A program made the position numbers and the translations under genes. Positions 1 through 7,993 of a DNA stretch of 60,986 nucleotides are shown here, piece after piece. Within the stretch, counting starts at the first letter, position 1; every line of letters begins with the position of its first letter. The stretch spans positions 1 through 60,986 of the forward strand of contig CANEVO010000009.1 of assembly GCA_947442255.1 (NCBI GenBank), in the 5' to 3' direction. A model generated the notes under the pieces. The model did not search any database. It saw only the letters and a list, made by a program, of their open reading frames with translations, and was not told the origin of the DNA. Origin of the DNA: Opitutia bacterium. Its GTDB lineage: Bacteria; Verrucomicrobiota; Verrucomicrobiae; Opitutales; Opitutaceae.

Positions 1-377
1 CGGACGAAATGCTCGAACTCGTACACCTGACAGCCGAGGAAGATCATCCCGAAGAAGATCGTGGTCAGCAGCGACCAGCGGCAGCTCTTGAGATTCCCCT
101 TCTGGATCGCGGTGACGGCGAGAGCCATCATCAACGAGGACATCAGGAGGATGAAGGTGGAGAAGGACGTCAGCTCGATGCTGAACACCGCCTTGGGATC
201 GAGACCGTCGGCCGGCGGGTGCAGCCGGTAAATCAGGTGGGTCGAGATGAGCGCCGCGAAGAACATGCAGTCTGACGCCAGGAAAGCCCACATGAGGAGC
301 TTCTTGTTCGGAATGCCGGTGGACGTGCTCGGATCGTGGTGATGATCGATGGTGGCGGTGGCCGCGGGGCTGCTCAT
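1..377 (-). CDS. ctaE: Cytochrome c oxidase subunit III, N-terminal part (cut by the window edge)
   Basis: This is the third core membrane subunit of the aa3-type heme-copper oxidase. About 125 residues are visible; the gene continues beyond position 1. It starts MSSPAATATIDHHHDPST, then shows the family's first helices, including KKLLMWAFLASDCMFFAALI and a Y-E-F pattern (QVYEFEHF) near the edge, typical of CtaE. The ATG at 377-375 is chosen because the frame opens there and it lies 34 bases after ctaD. It is the last visible gene of the ctaC-ctaD-ctaE set. The His-rich N-terminus (HHH) is notable but not unusual for the family. Confidence 0.93.
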   Translation of the reverse strand, partial: MSSPAATATIDHHHDPSTSTGIPNKKLLMWAFLASDCMFFAALISTHLIYRLHPPADGLDPKAVFSIELTSFSTFILLMSSLMMALAVTAIQKGNLKSCRWSLLTTIFFGMIFLGCQVYEFEHFV

Positions 378-411
378 TGGGATAGTCGGAGACGGGAGGC
401 GACGCTGGGGC

Positions 412-2388
412 TCAATGCTTGTCGTGTGAATCCGGGAGTGGATTGCCGTTTTCGTCGAGGTGGAGGTGGTAGCCCTCGTTGCCTTCGAGCGACCAGAAAT
501 AGATTCCGGTGAACATGATCACCCCGCCGGTCAGGGCCAGGCCGAGCTTCAGGTGGATGCCGGGCGCCGGATTGCTGTCGAGCGCGCTGACGGCAATGGC
601 TCCAATCAGCAGACCGGAACTGGCGACGAGCGGCCAAATGGACGCGAACGGCATGTGGATGCCGCCGTGAGCCTCTTCCTCTTTGGCGTGCTGGTCCTTT
701 TCCTTTTCGATCTCCTCGCGATGATGCTTCTCGTACCACCACGCGTCGCGGGCATGGACCGTCGGGATGACGCGGAAGTTATATTCCGGCGGAGGGGTGG
801 GCAGCGACCATTCCAGCGTGCGGCCATCCCACGGATCGCGGCCGACCTTCTTGCCCTTGAAATAGGTGTACAGCATCACGACGAAGTAGATCGCGATGCC
901 CAGGCCGAGAACGTAAGAGCCGATCGTCGCGAGAAAGTTCGGGAAGTTCCATCCGAGGTTCGCATCGTAGGTGAACGTGCGGCGGGGCATGCCGTTCAAC
1001 CCGAGGAAGTGCATCGGGAAGAAAGTCACATTGAAGCCGATGAAGATAACCCAGAACGAGAGCTTGCCCCAGAATTCGCTCACCTGCCGGGCAAACATCA
1101 GCGGGAACCAGTAGTGGATGCCGGCCAGCAGGCCGAAGAGCGAACCGCCGATGAGCACATAGTGGAAGTGGGCGATGACGAAGTAGCTGTCCTGCTGCTG
1201 GGCGTCCGCGGGGGCCGCCGAGTGCATGATGCCCGAGAAGCCGCCGATCATGAACATCCAGACGAACCCGAGGGCGAACATCATCGGGGTGCGCATCTGG
1301 AGGTTACCGTTCCAGAGGGTGCCGATCCAGTTGAACATCTTGACGCCCGTGGGCACCGCGATGGCCATCGTGGCGAGGGCGAAGGCGGCGGTGGCCACCG
1401 TGCCCATGCCAGTCGTAAACATGTGATGGCTCCAGACGGCGAAACCGAGGAAGCCGATGCACGCGCCAGAGAACACCACGACCGGATAGCCGTAGAGTGG
1501 CTTGCGCGAGAAGGTCGGAAGAATCTCCGAGACGATGCCCATGGCGGGCAAAATGAGAATGTACACCTCGGGATGGCCGAAGACCCAGAAGAGATGCTGC
1601 CACAGGATGGGCATGCCGCCGCCGGAAACCTCGAAGAAGAAGGTGCCGAACTGGCGGTCCATCATGACCTCGACCAGCGCGATGGTGATGAAGGGAAAGG
1701 ACAGGACGATGAGGAAGGAGGTCACCAGCGTCATCCAGACAAACACCGGCAGCCGCATCATGGTCATCCCGGGCGCCCGCATGTTGATGATCGTGACGAT
1801 GAAGTTCAGCGAGGCCGCGATGGACGCGACACCGAGCAACTGGAGGCCCATGACCCAGTAGTCGATCGAGTGCTTCGGAATGAACTGCTTGGAGGTGAGG
1901 GGAGCGTAGCCGAACCAGCCGCCATCGGGCGCGCCGTGGGTGGCAGCTGGCAGGAACCAGCCGATGTTCAGGATGATCGCGCCGGCAACGAAGGTCCAAA
2001 GCGAGAACGCATTCAACCGCGGGAACGCGACGTCACGCGCGCCAATCTGGAGCGGCATGATGAAATTGAAGAACGCGGCCGACAGCGGCATGACGCCGAG
2101 GAAGATCATCGTCGTCCCGTGCATCGTGAACAGCGTGTTGTACTGCTGCGCCGTGAGCAGGTCGTTGTTCGGCACCATCAGCTGCGTCCGGATGAGCAGC
2201 GCTTCGAAGCCGCCCACCAGAAAGAAGAACAGCGCGAAGATGCCGTAGAGAAAGCCGATCCGCTTGTGGTCGACGGTCGTCAGCCAGCTCATCAGGCCGG
2301 TCTTGGCGGAGGGATGCGCCAGCAGTTTCGGTTGCGTCGGCGCGTGCTCCTCGTGGGTGAGGTAGGCGGGTTTGGCCAGGGCGTCCAT
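412..2388 (-). CDS. ctaD: Cytochrome c oxidase subunit I
   Basis: This is the catalytic subunit of the aa3-type oxidase, which reduces O2 and pumps protons across the inner membrane. All key residues are present, numbered from the ATG at 2388: H90 (heme a) in MHGTTMIF, D119 at the D-channel mouth, H272 and Y276 in GHPEVYILIL (cross-linked CuB ligand) with E274, H321/H322 (CuB), K350 (K-channel), and H407 (heme a3) and H409 (heme a) in HFHYVLIGG. Length is 658 residues, normal for bacterial CtaD. A GTG at 2445 could extend it by 19 residues, but MDALAKPAYL at 2388 looks like the usual N-terminus. There is no clear Shine-Dalgarno. It sits 110 bases after ctaC. Confidence 0.97.
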   Translation of the reverse strand: MDALAKPAYLTHEEHAPTQPKLLAHPSAKTGLMSWLTTVDHKRIGFLYGIFALFFFLVGGFEALLIRTQLMVPNNDLLTAQQYNTLFTMHGTTMIFLGVMPLSAAFFNFIMPLQIGARDVAFPRLNAFSLWTFVAGAIILNIGWFLPAATHGAPDGGWFGYAPLTSKQFIPKHSIDYWVMGLQLLGVASIAASLNFIVTIINMRAPGMTMMRLPVFVWMTLVTSFLIVLSFPFITIALVEVMMDRQFGTFFFEVSGGGMPILWQHLFWVFGHPEVYILILPAMGIVSEILPTFSRKPLYGYPVVVFSGACIGFLGFAVWSHHMFTTGMGTVATAAFALATMAIAVPTGVKMFNWIGTLWNGNLQMRTPMMFALGFVWMFMIGGFSGIMHSAAPADAQQQDSYFVIAHFHYVLIGGSLFGLLAGIHYWFPLMFARQVSEFWGKLSFWVIFIGFNVTFFPMHFLGLNGMPRRTFTYDANLGWNFPNFLATIGSYVLGLGIAIYFVVMLYTYFKGKKVGRDPWDGRTLEWSLPTPPPEYNFRVIPTVHARDAWWYEKHHREEIEKEKDQHAKEEEAHGGIHMPFASIWPLVASSGLLIGAIAVSALDSNPAPGIHLKLGLALTGGVIMFTGIYFWSLEGNEGYHLHLDENGNPLPDSHDKH

Positions 2389-2498
2389 GGGCGATTGGTG
2401 GATTAAGTGCGGTTTAAATTCGGAGGCGATTCGCGGCCGGGTCACAAGGGATCCAGCTGCCGCGCGTCAGGAGTGGCGGGCCGGGATCGGAGCCAAGC

Positions 2499-3746
2499 TC
2501 ATTTCAAACTTTCGAGATAGGCGGCGAGAGCGACTTCCTCCTCGGTGGAGATGACGATCTTATTGTCGACGTAACCCTTCGCCATCTTGTTACCCGGCTT
2601 CACGGCGCCCGGGTCTTTGATCCAGCGGCGGAGTTGCTCCCGGTTGTTCTCGATCAGGCCGGCGGCCAGCATGGTGCGGGAACCGAAGTGCGTCAGATCC
2701 GGACCGGCAATGCCGGCGCCAACATGGCCGCGAACGGTGTGGCAGGCGATGCAGGCCTTGGAGGAGAACAGCGCGCGACCTTGGGCGACCAGGGCGGCAT
2801 CCTCGTCCTTTTCCGGCGCCTGCTTTTCCCTCCAGGCCTCGAGCGGATTCACATCGAACTTGGCGGTGATGCCGGTCTCGTTCTGCCTGAAGGAACGGAG
2901 GGCGGCGAACTGCGGCCGGGCGCGATTGCTGTCCGGGGCGGGAGCCACCGTGCGTGCGGTCTGAAGCTGCTGGTCGAGCCAGTCGTTGAACTCGCGCGGC
3001 CCGAGGGCGATGACGCGGAAGCGCATCACGGCGTGGGAGTCGCCGCAGTATTCGGCGCACTGGCCCCAAAAATAGCCGGGTTTGTCCGCCTGCAGCCAGA
3101 GGAAGTTGGCCCGGTTCGGAATCATATCCACTTTGCCGGCCAGCTTTGGCACCCAGAGCGAGTGAATGACGTCGACGGTCCGAAGATGGATCCGGACCGG
3201 ACGGCCCGCGGGAATCACGAGCTCGTTGCCGGTGACGAGGGGCATCTTGATATTCGCATCGACCGAGGCCTGCTCGGAGGCGTACTCGAAGCGGAACCAC
3301 CACTGGTGACCCGTGGCCGTGATCTCGTAGGCGTTGGCCCGCTGCGCCTCGGGCACATCGTGGGTGGTCCAGATCGCGTTCAGCGTGGGAATCGCAATGA
3401 CGACGAGCGCGAGTACGGAACCGCCGATCAGGCCGAGTTCCACGAGCGGGTTGCCATGCGCCTGTGGGGGTGGCTCTGCGTGCTCGTCGGCCTCGCTCCG
3501 GGCCTTGAATTTCACGGTCGCATAGGCGAGGACGCCCCCGACGATGATGAAAATAACCAATGTCACCCAACACGTTACGTAAAATACGTGCAGCTGGTCG
3601 CGCGCGACCGGACCATCGACGACGATGGTCGATTGGTGACCATCCATCCGCCAGAAATTGTAGTCGCAACCGGCGAGCAAGGTGAGACCGGCCAGCGCCG
3701 CGATCGCGCGGCTCCACCGGGCAAGGGTCGGTAAGGAGGTGAGCAT
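2499..3746 (-). CDS. ctaC: Cytochrome c oxidase subunit II with C-terminal cytochrome c domain (caa3 type)
   Basis: This subunit accepts electrons at its CuA centre and passes them to subunit I. The 415-residue product from the ATG at 3746 has a lipoprotein signal (LTLLAGC, C27), two transmembrane helices (about 55-77 and 103-125) and a periplasmic cupredoxin domain. The CuA ligands are H195, C230, E232, C234, H238 and M241 (CAEYCGDSHAVM). A linker leads to a fused class I cytochrome c domain with CIACH at 332-336 and candidate Met ligands near the C-terminus. The fusion makes this a caa3-type oxidase, so a soluble cytochrome c may not be needed. An upstream in-frame start at 3818 would precede the lipobox signal and is rejected. 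Confidence 0.96.
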   Translation of the reverse strand: MLTSLPTLARWSRAIAALAGLTLLAGCDYNFWRMDGHQSTIVVDGPVARDQLHVFYVTCWVTLVIFIIVGGVLAYATVKFKARSEADEHAEPPPQAHGNPLVELGLIGGSVLALVVIAIPTLNAIWTTHDVPEAQRANAYEITATGHQWWFRFEYASEQASVDANIKMPLVTGNELVIPAGRPVRIHLRTVDVIHSLWVPKLAGKVDMIPNRANFLWLQADKPGYFWGQCAEYCGDSHAVMRFRVIALGPREFNDWLDQQLQTARTVAPAPDSNRARPQFAALRSFRQNETGITAKFDVNPLEAWREKQAPEKDEDAALVAQGRALFSSKACIACHTVRGHVGAGIAGPDLTHFGSRTMLAAGLIENNREQLRRWIKDPGAVKPGNKMAKGYVDNKIVISTEEEVALAAYLESLK

Positions 3747-3931
3747 GGGTGCTGGCAGAACGAAAAATCGGTTAGCGGCGCGAACGCCAAAGAAATCAGA
3801 GAGTTCGCGAACGCGCACTCATTTCAAGCCATAATCCAGAGTTTTCCTCCCGTCCGGAAAACTATTAAGATTTTTTTGGCGGCAAAAAGATTTTGCATGT
3901 GATTGGGGCATTCCCAACGTTGCGTTCCTCT
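3747..3931. promoter_or_regulatory. Divergent promoter region between ctaC and the cupredoxin gene
   Basis: This spacer separates the divergent starts of ctaC (minus) and the cupredoxin gene (plus). Its centre (about 3845-3900) is markedly more A/T-rich than its surroundings, with runs of A and T, as expected for promoters in a high-GC genome. No -35/-10 pair or operator could be assigned with confidence. Confidence 0.35.
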
Positions 3932-4438
3932 ATGAAAGCCTCGCTCCTCCTTGGTTCGCTTGCACTCGTGTTGGCCCTTTCTGGCTGTGGCCAGAAGGCC
4001 GCTGCTCCCGCTGCCGGAGACAAGGCTCCCGCCGCCAAGGCCGAGGCACCCGCCGCCGGTCCGCGCGTGATCGAGATCACGGCCAATGATCAGATGAAGT
4101 TCAGCGTGACCACGATCGAGGCGAAGGCGGGCGAGGACTTGAAGGTCATCCTGACCAATGCCGGTACCCTGCCGAAGGAAGCCATGGGCCACAATTGGGT
4201 GCTCCTCACGGCCGACGCCGACGCCGCGGCGTTCGTCGCTGCCGCCATGACGGCCAAGGATACGGATTACGTTCCGGCTTCGCTCGCCGGCCAGGTCATC
4301 GCCAAGACCGCCTTGCTCGGGCCGCGCAAAAGCGACGAAGTCAGTTTCAAGGCGCCGGCCCCCGGCACCTATGTGTTCCTCTGCTCTTTCCCCGCTCACT
4401 TCATGGTCGGCATGAAGGGCACGCTGATCGTCAAGTAA
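3932..4438 (+). CDS. Azurin/auracyanin-like blue copper lipoprotein
   Basis: This is a small electron-carrier cupredoxin, 168 residues, probably lipid-anchored. The signal ends in LALSGC (C19), followed by an Ala/Pro/Lys-rich linker (20-43). The type 1 copper ligands are H87 in AMGHNW, C151, H156 and M161 in CSFPAHFMVGM. The spacing of one extra residue between His and Met compared with classical azurin is closer to auracyanin-like proteins. The ATG at 3932 is preferred over 3893 because it starts directly at the signal peptide. It is divergent from the oxidase genes, so a role feeding electrons to the caa3 oxidase is likely but inferred. An intrinsic terminator follows. Confidence 0.9.
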   Translation: MKASLLLGSLALVLALSGCGQKAAAPAAGDKAPAAKAEAPAAGPRVIEITANDQMKFSVTTIEAKAGEDLKVILTNAGTLPKEAMGHNWVLLTADADAAAFVAAAMTAKDTDYVPASLAGQVIAKTALLGPRKSDEVSFKAPAPGTYVFLCSFPAHFMVGMKGTLIVK

Positions 4439-4483
4439 CGCCGCGGCGCCGTTTCGCGGCGCAGGTTCGGCTCGTTTTCCATG

Positions 4484-4517
4484 GGGGCGCAGTTCATCTG
4501 CGCCCCTTTTTGTTTTT
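4484..4517 (+). terminator. Intrinsic terminator of the cupredoxin gene
   Basis: A perfect 9-bp stem GGGGCGCAG / CTGCGCCCC with loop TTCAT is followed directly by TTTTTGTTTTT. It lies 46 bases after the cupredoxin stop codon, in the right orientation. It is the clearest rho-independent terminator in the window. Confidence 0.9.
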
Positions 4518-4544
4518 GGTGCATCGCCGTTGGCGCGACGTGCT

Positions 4545-4604
4545 GGGCGTGCACGAGGCACGCCCCTACGAAATGCATGTAGGGGCGCGGCTCGTCCGCG
4601 CCCG
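4545..4604. repeat. Family A REPIN-like inverted repeat, copy 1
   Basis: Two hairpins face each other with their GTAG tetranucleotides inward. The left arm, read on the minus strand, is GTAG + GGGCGTGC / GCACGCCC with loop CTCGT. The right arm is GTAG + GGGCGCGG / CCGCGCCC with the same loop. Other copies are at 10994 and 14898. The stem bases differ between arms but stay paired. Confidence 0.9.
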
Positions 4605-4644
4605 AAGCTTCGCGTCCTTCGCTGTTCCCTCGGTCGATTCCATC

Positions 4645-5115
4645 TCAGCGGCCGGCCGGCGGCCACCACTGATAGAGGAAGAAATACACCAGCACGCCGG
4701 TGACGCTGACGTAGAACCAGATTGGGAACGTCCAGCGCGCCCAGGCGCGGTGGCGTTCATACTGCCCCTGCAGCGCGAGTTGGAAGGTGCGCGGCACGAG
4801 GAAGGCGATCGCGATGGCCAGCAGAATGTGGGAGATCAGCATCCCGTAGTAGATCGTCGCGATCGCACCGGTGCCGCCAAACGGCGTGTGCACGCCTCGA
4901 ACGAGGATCTTGTGCGTGACGTAGCCGACGAGGAAAACGGCGGAAACGAATCCGGCCAGCAGCATCGCGCCGCGGTGTGCCCGGATCCGTGCCGCGCGCT
5001 GCACTGGATCGGTCGCCGCCTGGGCCCGCTTGATCTGCACGAAGCCGATCGTGATCAACAGGGTCGCCGCGGCATTGAGGGTCGCGTTGAGGGCGGGAAT
5101 GTCCTGGACGGTCAT
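4645..5115 (-). CDS. DUF420 membrane protein, probable oxidase assembly factor
   Basis: This is a 156-residue integral membrane protein with about four to five helices. The start (DIPALNATLNAAATLLI) and the conserved His residues (HRGAML, THKILV, MLISHILLA, ERHRAWARWTFPIW) match the DUF420 family, which includes the Bacillus YozB/CtaM type. Those proteins are required for maturation of heme-copper oxidases. It lies 30 bases downstream of ctaB on the same strand, last in a ctaA-ctaB-DUF420 unit. The context strongly supports an oxidase assembly role; the biochemical activity is not known from sequence. Confidence 0.88.
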   Translation of the reverse strand: MTVQDIPALNATLNAAATLLITIGFVQIKRAQAATDPVQRAARIRAHRGAMLLAGFVSAVFLVGYVTHKILVRGVHTPFGGTGAIATIYYGMLISHILLAIAIAFLVPRTFQLALQGQYERHRAWARWTFPIWFYVSVTGVLVYFFLYQWWPPAGR

Positions 5116-5145
5116 GGTAGTGGGCGGCGCGGGGCGGGCGCCGAA

Positions 5146-6024
5146 TCAGAAATTGATCATGCGGTCGGCGACGAGAGCGCCCAGGACCACGGGCAGGTAG
5201 ATAATCGAGGCGAGAAACAGCTTCCGCGCCGCCGCGTCACGTTCGTCGGCCCGAAGAAAAGCGAGCGCCCGCCACCAGAACCACAGCCCGATGAGCAGCG
5301 CCGCCAGACCGTAGGCCCGGGTGGCGAGTCCGAGGATCGTGGGCAGCAGGCTGACCAGGACCAGCGCGACGGCGTTGACCAGCGACCAGGCCGCGGCTCG
5401 GCGGCCGGCCGGGTCGTTCGCGGGCAGCATCGGGAAATCGACGGCGGAATAGTCGCGCCGATGGGTCCACGCCACGGCCATGAAGTGCGGAATCTGCCAG
5501 AGCAGCAGCACGCCAAACAGAATCCAGCCGAGGGCAGTCACTTTTCCCTCGCCCGCGGACCAGCCGATGAGCGGCGGGAAGGCGCCGGCGATCGCGCCGA
5601 CCTCGGTGCTCCAGCGGGACCATTTTTTCCACGGCGTGTACCAGCCGAGGTAGGACGCGATGGTGAGGAGGGTGAACATCGCCGCGAGCGCATTGACCTT
5701 CGCGAAGAGCAGGAAGAGCGCGCCGATGCACATCAGCGTGCCTATGACGAAGGCGGATCCCGTGGCCACCTTGCCGGCGGGAATCGGCCGATCGGCGGTG
5801 CGCTTCATCCGGGCGTCCGTGTCGTGCTCCAGCCACTGGTTCAACGCGGCCACGCCCCCCGCGGCGAGCGAGGTGCCCACGACCACCAGCGCGAGGCGCA
5901 CCCAATCGTGCGGCGGACGCGCCGCGAGATAGCCAACGAGCGCCGTGAGGACGGAAAGCAGGCTGAGCCGAGGCTTCGTGAGCTCGAGATAGTCGCGAAA
6001 CGTCGCGGGTGCCGGGGAGGTCAT
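5146..6024 (-). CDS. ctaB: Protoheme IX farnesyltransferase (heme O synthase)
   Basis: This enzyme converts heme B and farnesyl diphosphate to heme O in the membrane, the first step to heme A for the aa3 oxidase. The 292-residue product has the UbiA-family prenyl diphosphate/Mg motif NQWLEHDTDARMKRTADRP at about 62-80, the second Asp motif region (THRRDYSAVDFPML) and about nine helices. Its ATG at 6024 overlaps the ctaA stop by four bases (ATGA), showing translational coupling. DUF420 follows after 30 bases. Confidence 0.96.
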   Translation of the reverse strand: MTSPAPATFRDYLELTKPRLSLLSVLTALVGYLAARPPHDWVRLALVVVGTSLAAGGVAALNQWLEHDTDARMKRTADRPIPAGKVATGSAFVIGTLMCIGALFLLFAKVNALAAMFTLLTIASYLGWYTPWKKWSRWSTEVGAIAGAFPPLIGWSAGEGKVTALGWILFGVLLLWQIPHFMAVAWTHRRDYSAVDFPMLPANDPAGRRAAAWSLVNAVALVLVSLLPTILGLATRAYGLAALLIGLWFWWRALAFLRADERDAAARKLFLASIIYLPVVLGALVADRMINF

Positions 6025-7001
6025 GGCGCCGGCTTGCCCTCGATCGCGTCGCGGTGCGCCAGCCAGGTGGCCCAGAACGTCGTGGCCAGCAGCAGCGCGC
6101 CGACGACCACATGGCTCGTGGTCACGCCGGCCCGGCGGAAGGACTCGATGATCTGCATGCCCAGCAGGATCTGGACAACGACGAGGCTTAGCAACGTCGA
6201 CGCGGCGATCCGCATCGCGATCGGCGCCGCGCGTTCCCGTCGAATCGAAAACGCAAACCAAGGGAGGGCGATCGCGAGGACCGCGGCCATGACGCGGTGG
6301 GCAAAGTGGATGCCGATCCGGAAGTCCCACGTGGCCGGCAGCCAGTGACCCTCGGGGGTCGAGTGGGGAAAGGTGAGAATTGCGAGGCCCGCGCCATTGT
6401 GCCGCATGGTGGCTCCGACCGCGAGTTGGACGAACAAGAGCGCGCAGCAAAAAATACCCAGGCGGCGAATGCGCCGGTTCAGATGCGGCGGGTGTGCGAT
6501 CCACGTTTGCGAGCAGCCGAGCGCAATCGCGATGACGAGGCAGACATAGACCTGGGCGAGGACGCCGTGCGGAATCCGCAACATCTGGCCGAGCGTCATG
6601 GTGAAGCCCGGGACGTGCACGGCATCGAGCAGCACGCGGGTTCCTCCCAGCAGCCCCTGGATAATCACAATGACCAACGCCCAGACCGCGAGGTGCCGGA
6701 GCCACGCCCGGCTTTCCTTCCGCCACACCCAGGCGACCGTCACGATGCTGATCAGACCCATCAAAGTGCCGCTTAACCGATGGGAATGCTCGGCGAACAT
6801 CGAGACGTCCTCGAGCCAGCCTTTCGGGTTCACTGACCCGTTCGAGAGCGGCCAGTCGGGGAACGCCATCCCGGCGCCGATGCTCGTCGTGAACGCCCCG
6901 AGCGTGACTAGGACGAAGACCCACAATCCACCCACCGCGGTGAAAACCGCGAGTCCGGGCTTGTGACTGGCAGTGCGTTGGGCGTTGGGACGTGGGTCCA
7001 T
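6021..7001 (-). CDS. ctaA: Heme A synthase (COX15/CtaA family)
   Basis: This enzyme oxidises the C8 methyl of heme O to give heme A for the aa3 oxidase. The 326-residue, eight-helix protein has the heme-ligand motif EHSHR (71-75), a second His cluster (HVPGF, RIPHG) and a C-terminal half repeat with HFAHRVMA. It is the first gene of ctaA-ctaB-DUF420 and overlaps ctaB by four bases. It is divergent from the Sco gene at 7082, with about 80 bases between them. Confidence 0.95.
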   Translation of the reverse strand: MDPRPNAQRTASHKPGLAVFTAVGGLWVFVLVTLGAFTTSIGAGMAFPDWPLSNGSVNPKGWLEDVSMFAEHSHRLSGTLMGLISIVTVAWVWRKESRAWLRHLAVWALVIVIIQGLLGGTRVLLDAVHVPGFTMTLGQMLRIPHGVLAQVYVCLVIAIALGCSQTWIAHPPHLNRRIRRLGIFCCALLFVQLAVGATMRHNGAGLAILTFPHSTPEGHWLPATWDFRIGIHFAHRVMAAVLAIALPWFAFSIRRERAAPIAMRIAASTLLSLVVVQILLGMQIIESFRRAGVTTSHVVVGALLLATTFWATWLAHRDAIEGKPAP

Positions 7002-7081
7002 GAGAGGCGCGAACGAGGAGGAGAAGGTGGCTTGCTGGCTGCCGCAAACCCTTTGACAATTATTTCCTCCGGCGAATCCGT

Positions 7082-7993
7082 ATGGACATGATATCTAATG
7101 GCCACCTGGTCATTGCATCCGTGTTGCTCCTTGGCGCCATGGGTTGTTCGCGGAGCGGCACCGAGCAGGTCCCGCCAGTGGTCGCGGCGACCGAGCCTGG
7201 CGAGCGACGCTTCCCGCTGACCGGCGAGGTGATTCGAGTGGAGCCGACCCGGAATGTCCTGGTGGTGCGCCACGACGCTATCGAGGGGTTGATGCCGGGC
7301 ATGACAATGGAGTTCAAGGTCGCAGCCGGGGACCTCGCGGTGGCCCAGGCCGGGCAGCAAATCCGCGCGGAACTGGTGGCGCCCGCGGGGGGCGACTTCC
7401 GTTTGGAAAAAATCTGGCCCAACGACAAGGTCATCGCCGACACGATTGCGGCCGGGGCGCGGAAGCTGCGCGAGGACACGCACAACCTCGGCAAGGAGGT
7501 CTATCGCGAAGTCGGCGAGAAGGTGCCGTCGTTCGCGCTCTACGATCAGGAGGGCCGCCTGGTGCAGAGCGCGCGCTTCGGGGGGAAGCAGATTCTCCTC
7601 AATTTCATCTTCACCCGCTGCCCGGATGCGACGAAGTGCCCGGCGGCGACGTCGCGGATGGTCGCCGTGCAGAAACTCGCGGCCGAGACCGGCGTGTCGA
7701 ATCTCGAGCTTGTCTCCATCACGCTCGATCCCGCCTACGATACGCCCGGCGTGCTGCAGAGCTACGCCAGCGCGCATGGCATCGGGACCAGGAATTTCTC
7801 CTTGCTCACCGGCCCGGAGAGCGCGGTGAAGGATCTGCTGACCCAGTTCGGGGTCATCGCGGAGTTCGAGGGCGGCCTGCTCAAGCACACGCTCGCGACG
7901 CTGCTGATCGACGAGCAGGGCAAGATCGTCCATCGGGTGGACGGCTCGGCCTGGGAGGCGTCGGACTTTGTCCGGCGGTTGAAAAAGGGATGA
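7082..7993 (+). CDS. Sco-family copper chaperone with N-terminal CusF-like domain
   Basis: Sco proteins deliver copper or reduce the CuA site of oxidase subunit II. This 303-residue protein has an N-terminal membrane anchor or lipoprotein-like signal (residues 1-22, GAMGC), a CusF-like copper-binding segment (about 45-110: VRHDAIEGLMPGMTMEF with H64, M71, M74, M76) and a Sco thioredoxin-fold domain. The Sco metal site has C180 and C186 in TRCPDATKCP, a CX5C variant of the usual CX3C, and H269 in LLKHTLAT. It is divergent from ctaA and overlaps the next gene by four bases. An ATG at 7088 is an alternative start. Confidence 0.93.
   Translation: MDMISNGHLVIASVLLLGAMGCSRSGTEQVPPVVAATEPGERRFPLTGEVIRVEPTRNVLVVRHDAIEGLMPGMTMEFKVAAGDLAVAQAGQQIRAELVAPAGGDFRLEKIWPNDKVIADTIAAGARKLREDTHNLGKEVYREVGEKVPSFALYDQEGRLVQSARFGGKQILLNFIFTRCPDATKCPAATSRMVAVQKLAAETGVSNLELVSITLDPAYDTPGVLQSYASAHGIGTRNFSLLTGPESAVKDLLTQFGVIAEFEGGLLKHTLATLLIDEQGKIVHRVDGSAWEASDFVRRLKKG

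Noticed and set aside
460..2406. A long open frame on the plus strand opposite ctaD (648 codons)
   Set aside because: The high GC content keeps the antisense frame open. The peptide is His/Arg/Glu-rich low-complexity without domains, and the minus strand holds a fully conserved ctaD.
3567..3595. ACGTTACGTAAAATACGTG in ctaC as a copy of the 58-kb palindrome family
   Set aside because: The similarity is short, and the encoded helix residues are what subunit II needs at that position.
4195..6348. A 717-codon plus-strand frame crossing the cupredoxin end, terminator and ctaB
   Set aside because: It runs through a terminator, a repeat and three conserved genes in other frames; composition is antisense-like.
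7053..7081. TTGACA at 7053 as a strong -35 box for the Sco gene
   Set aside because: No fitting -10 hexamer lies 16-18 bases downstream before the start codon.
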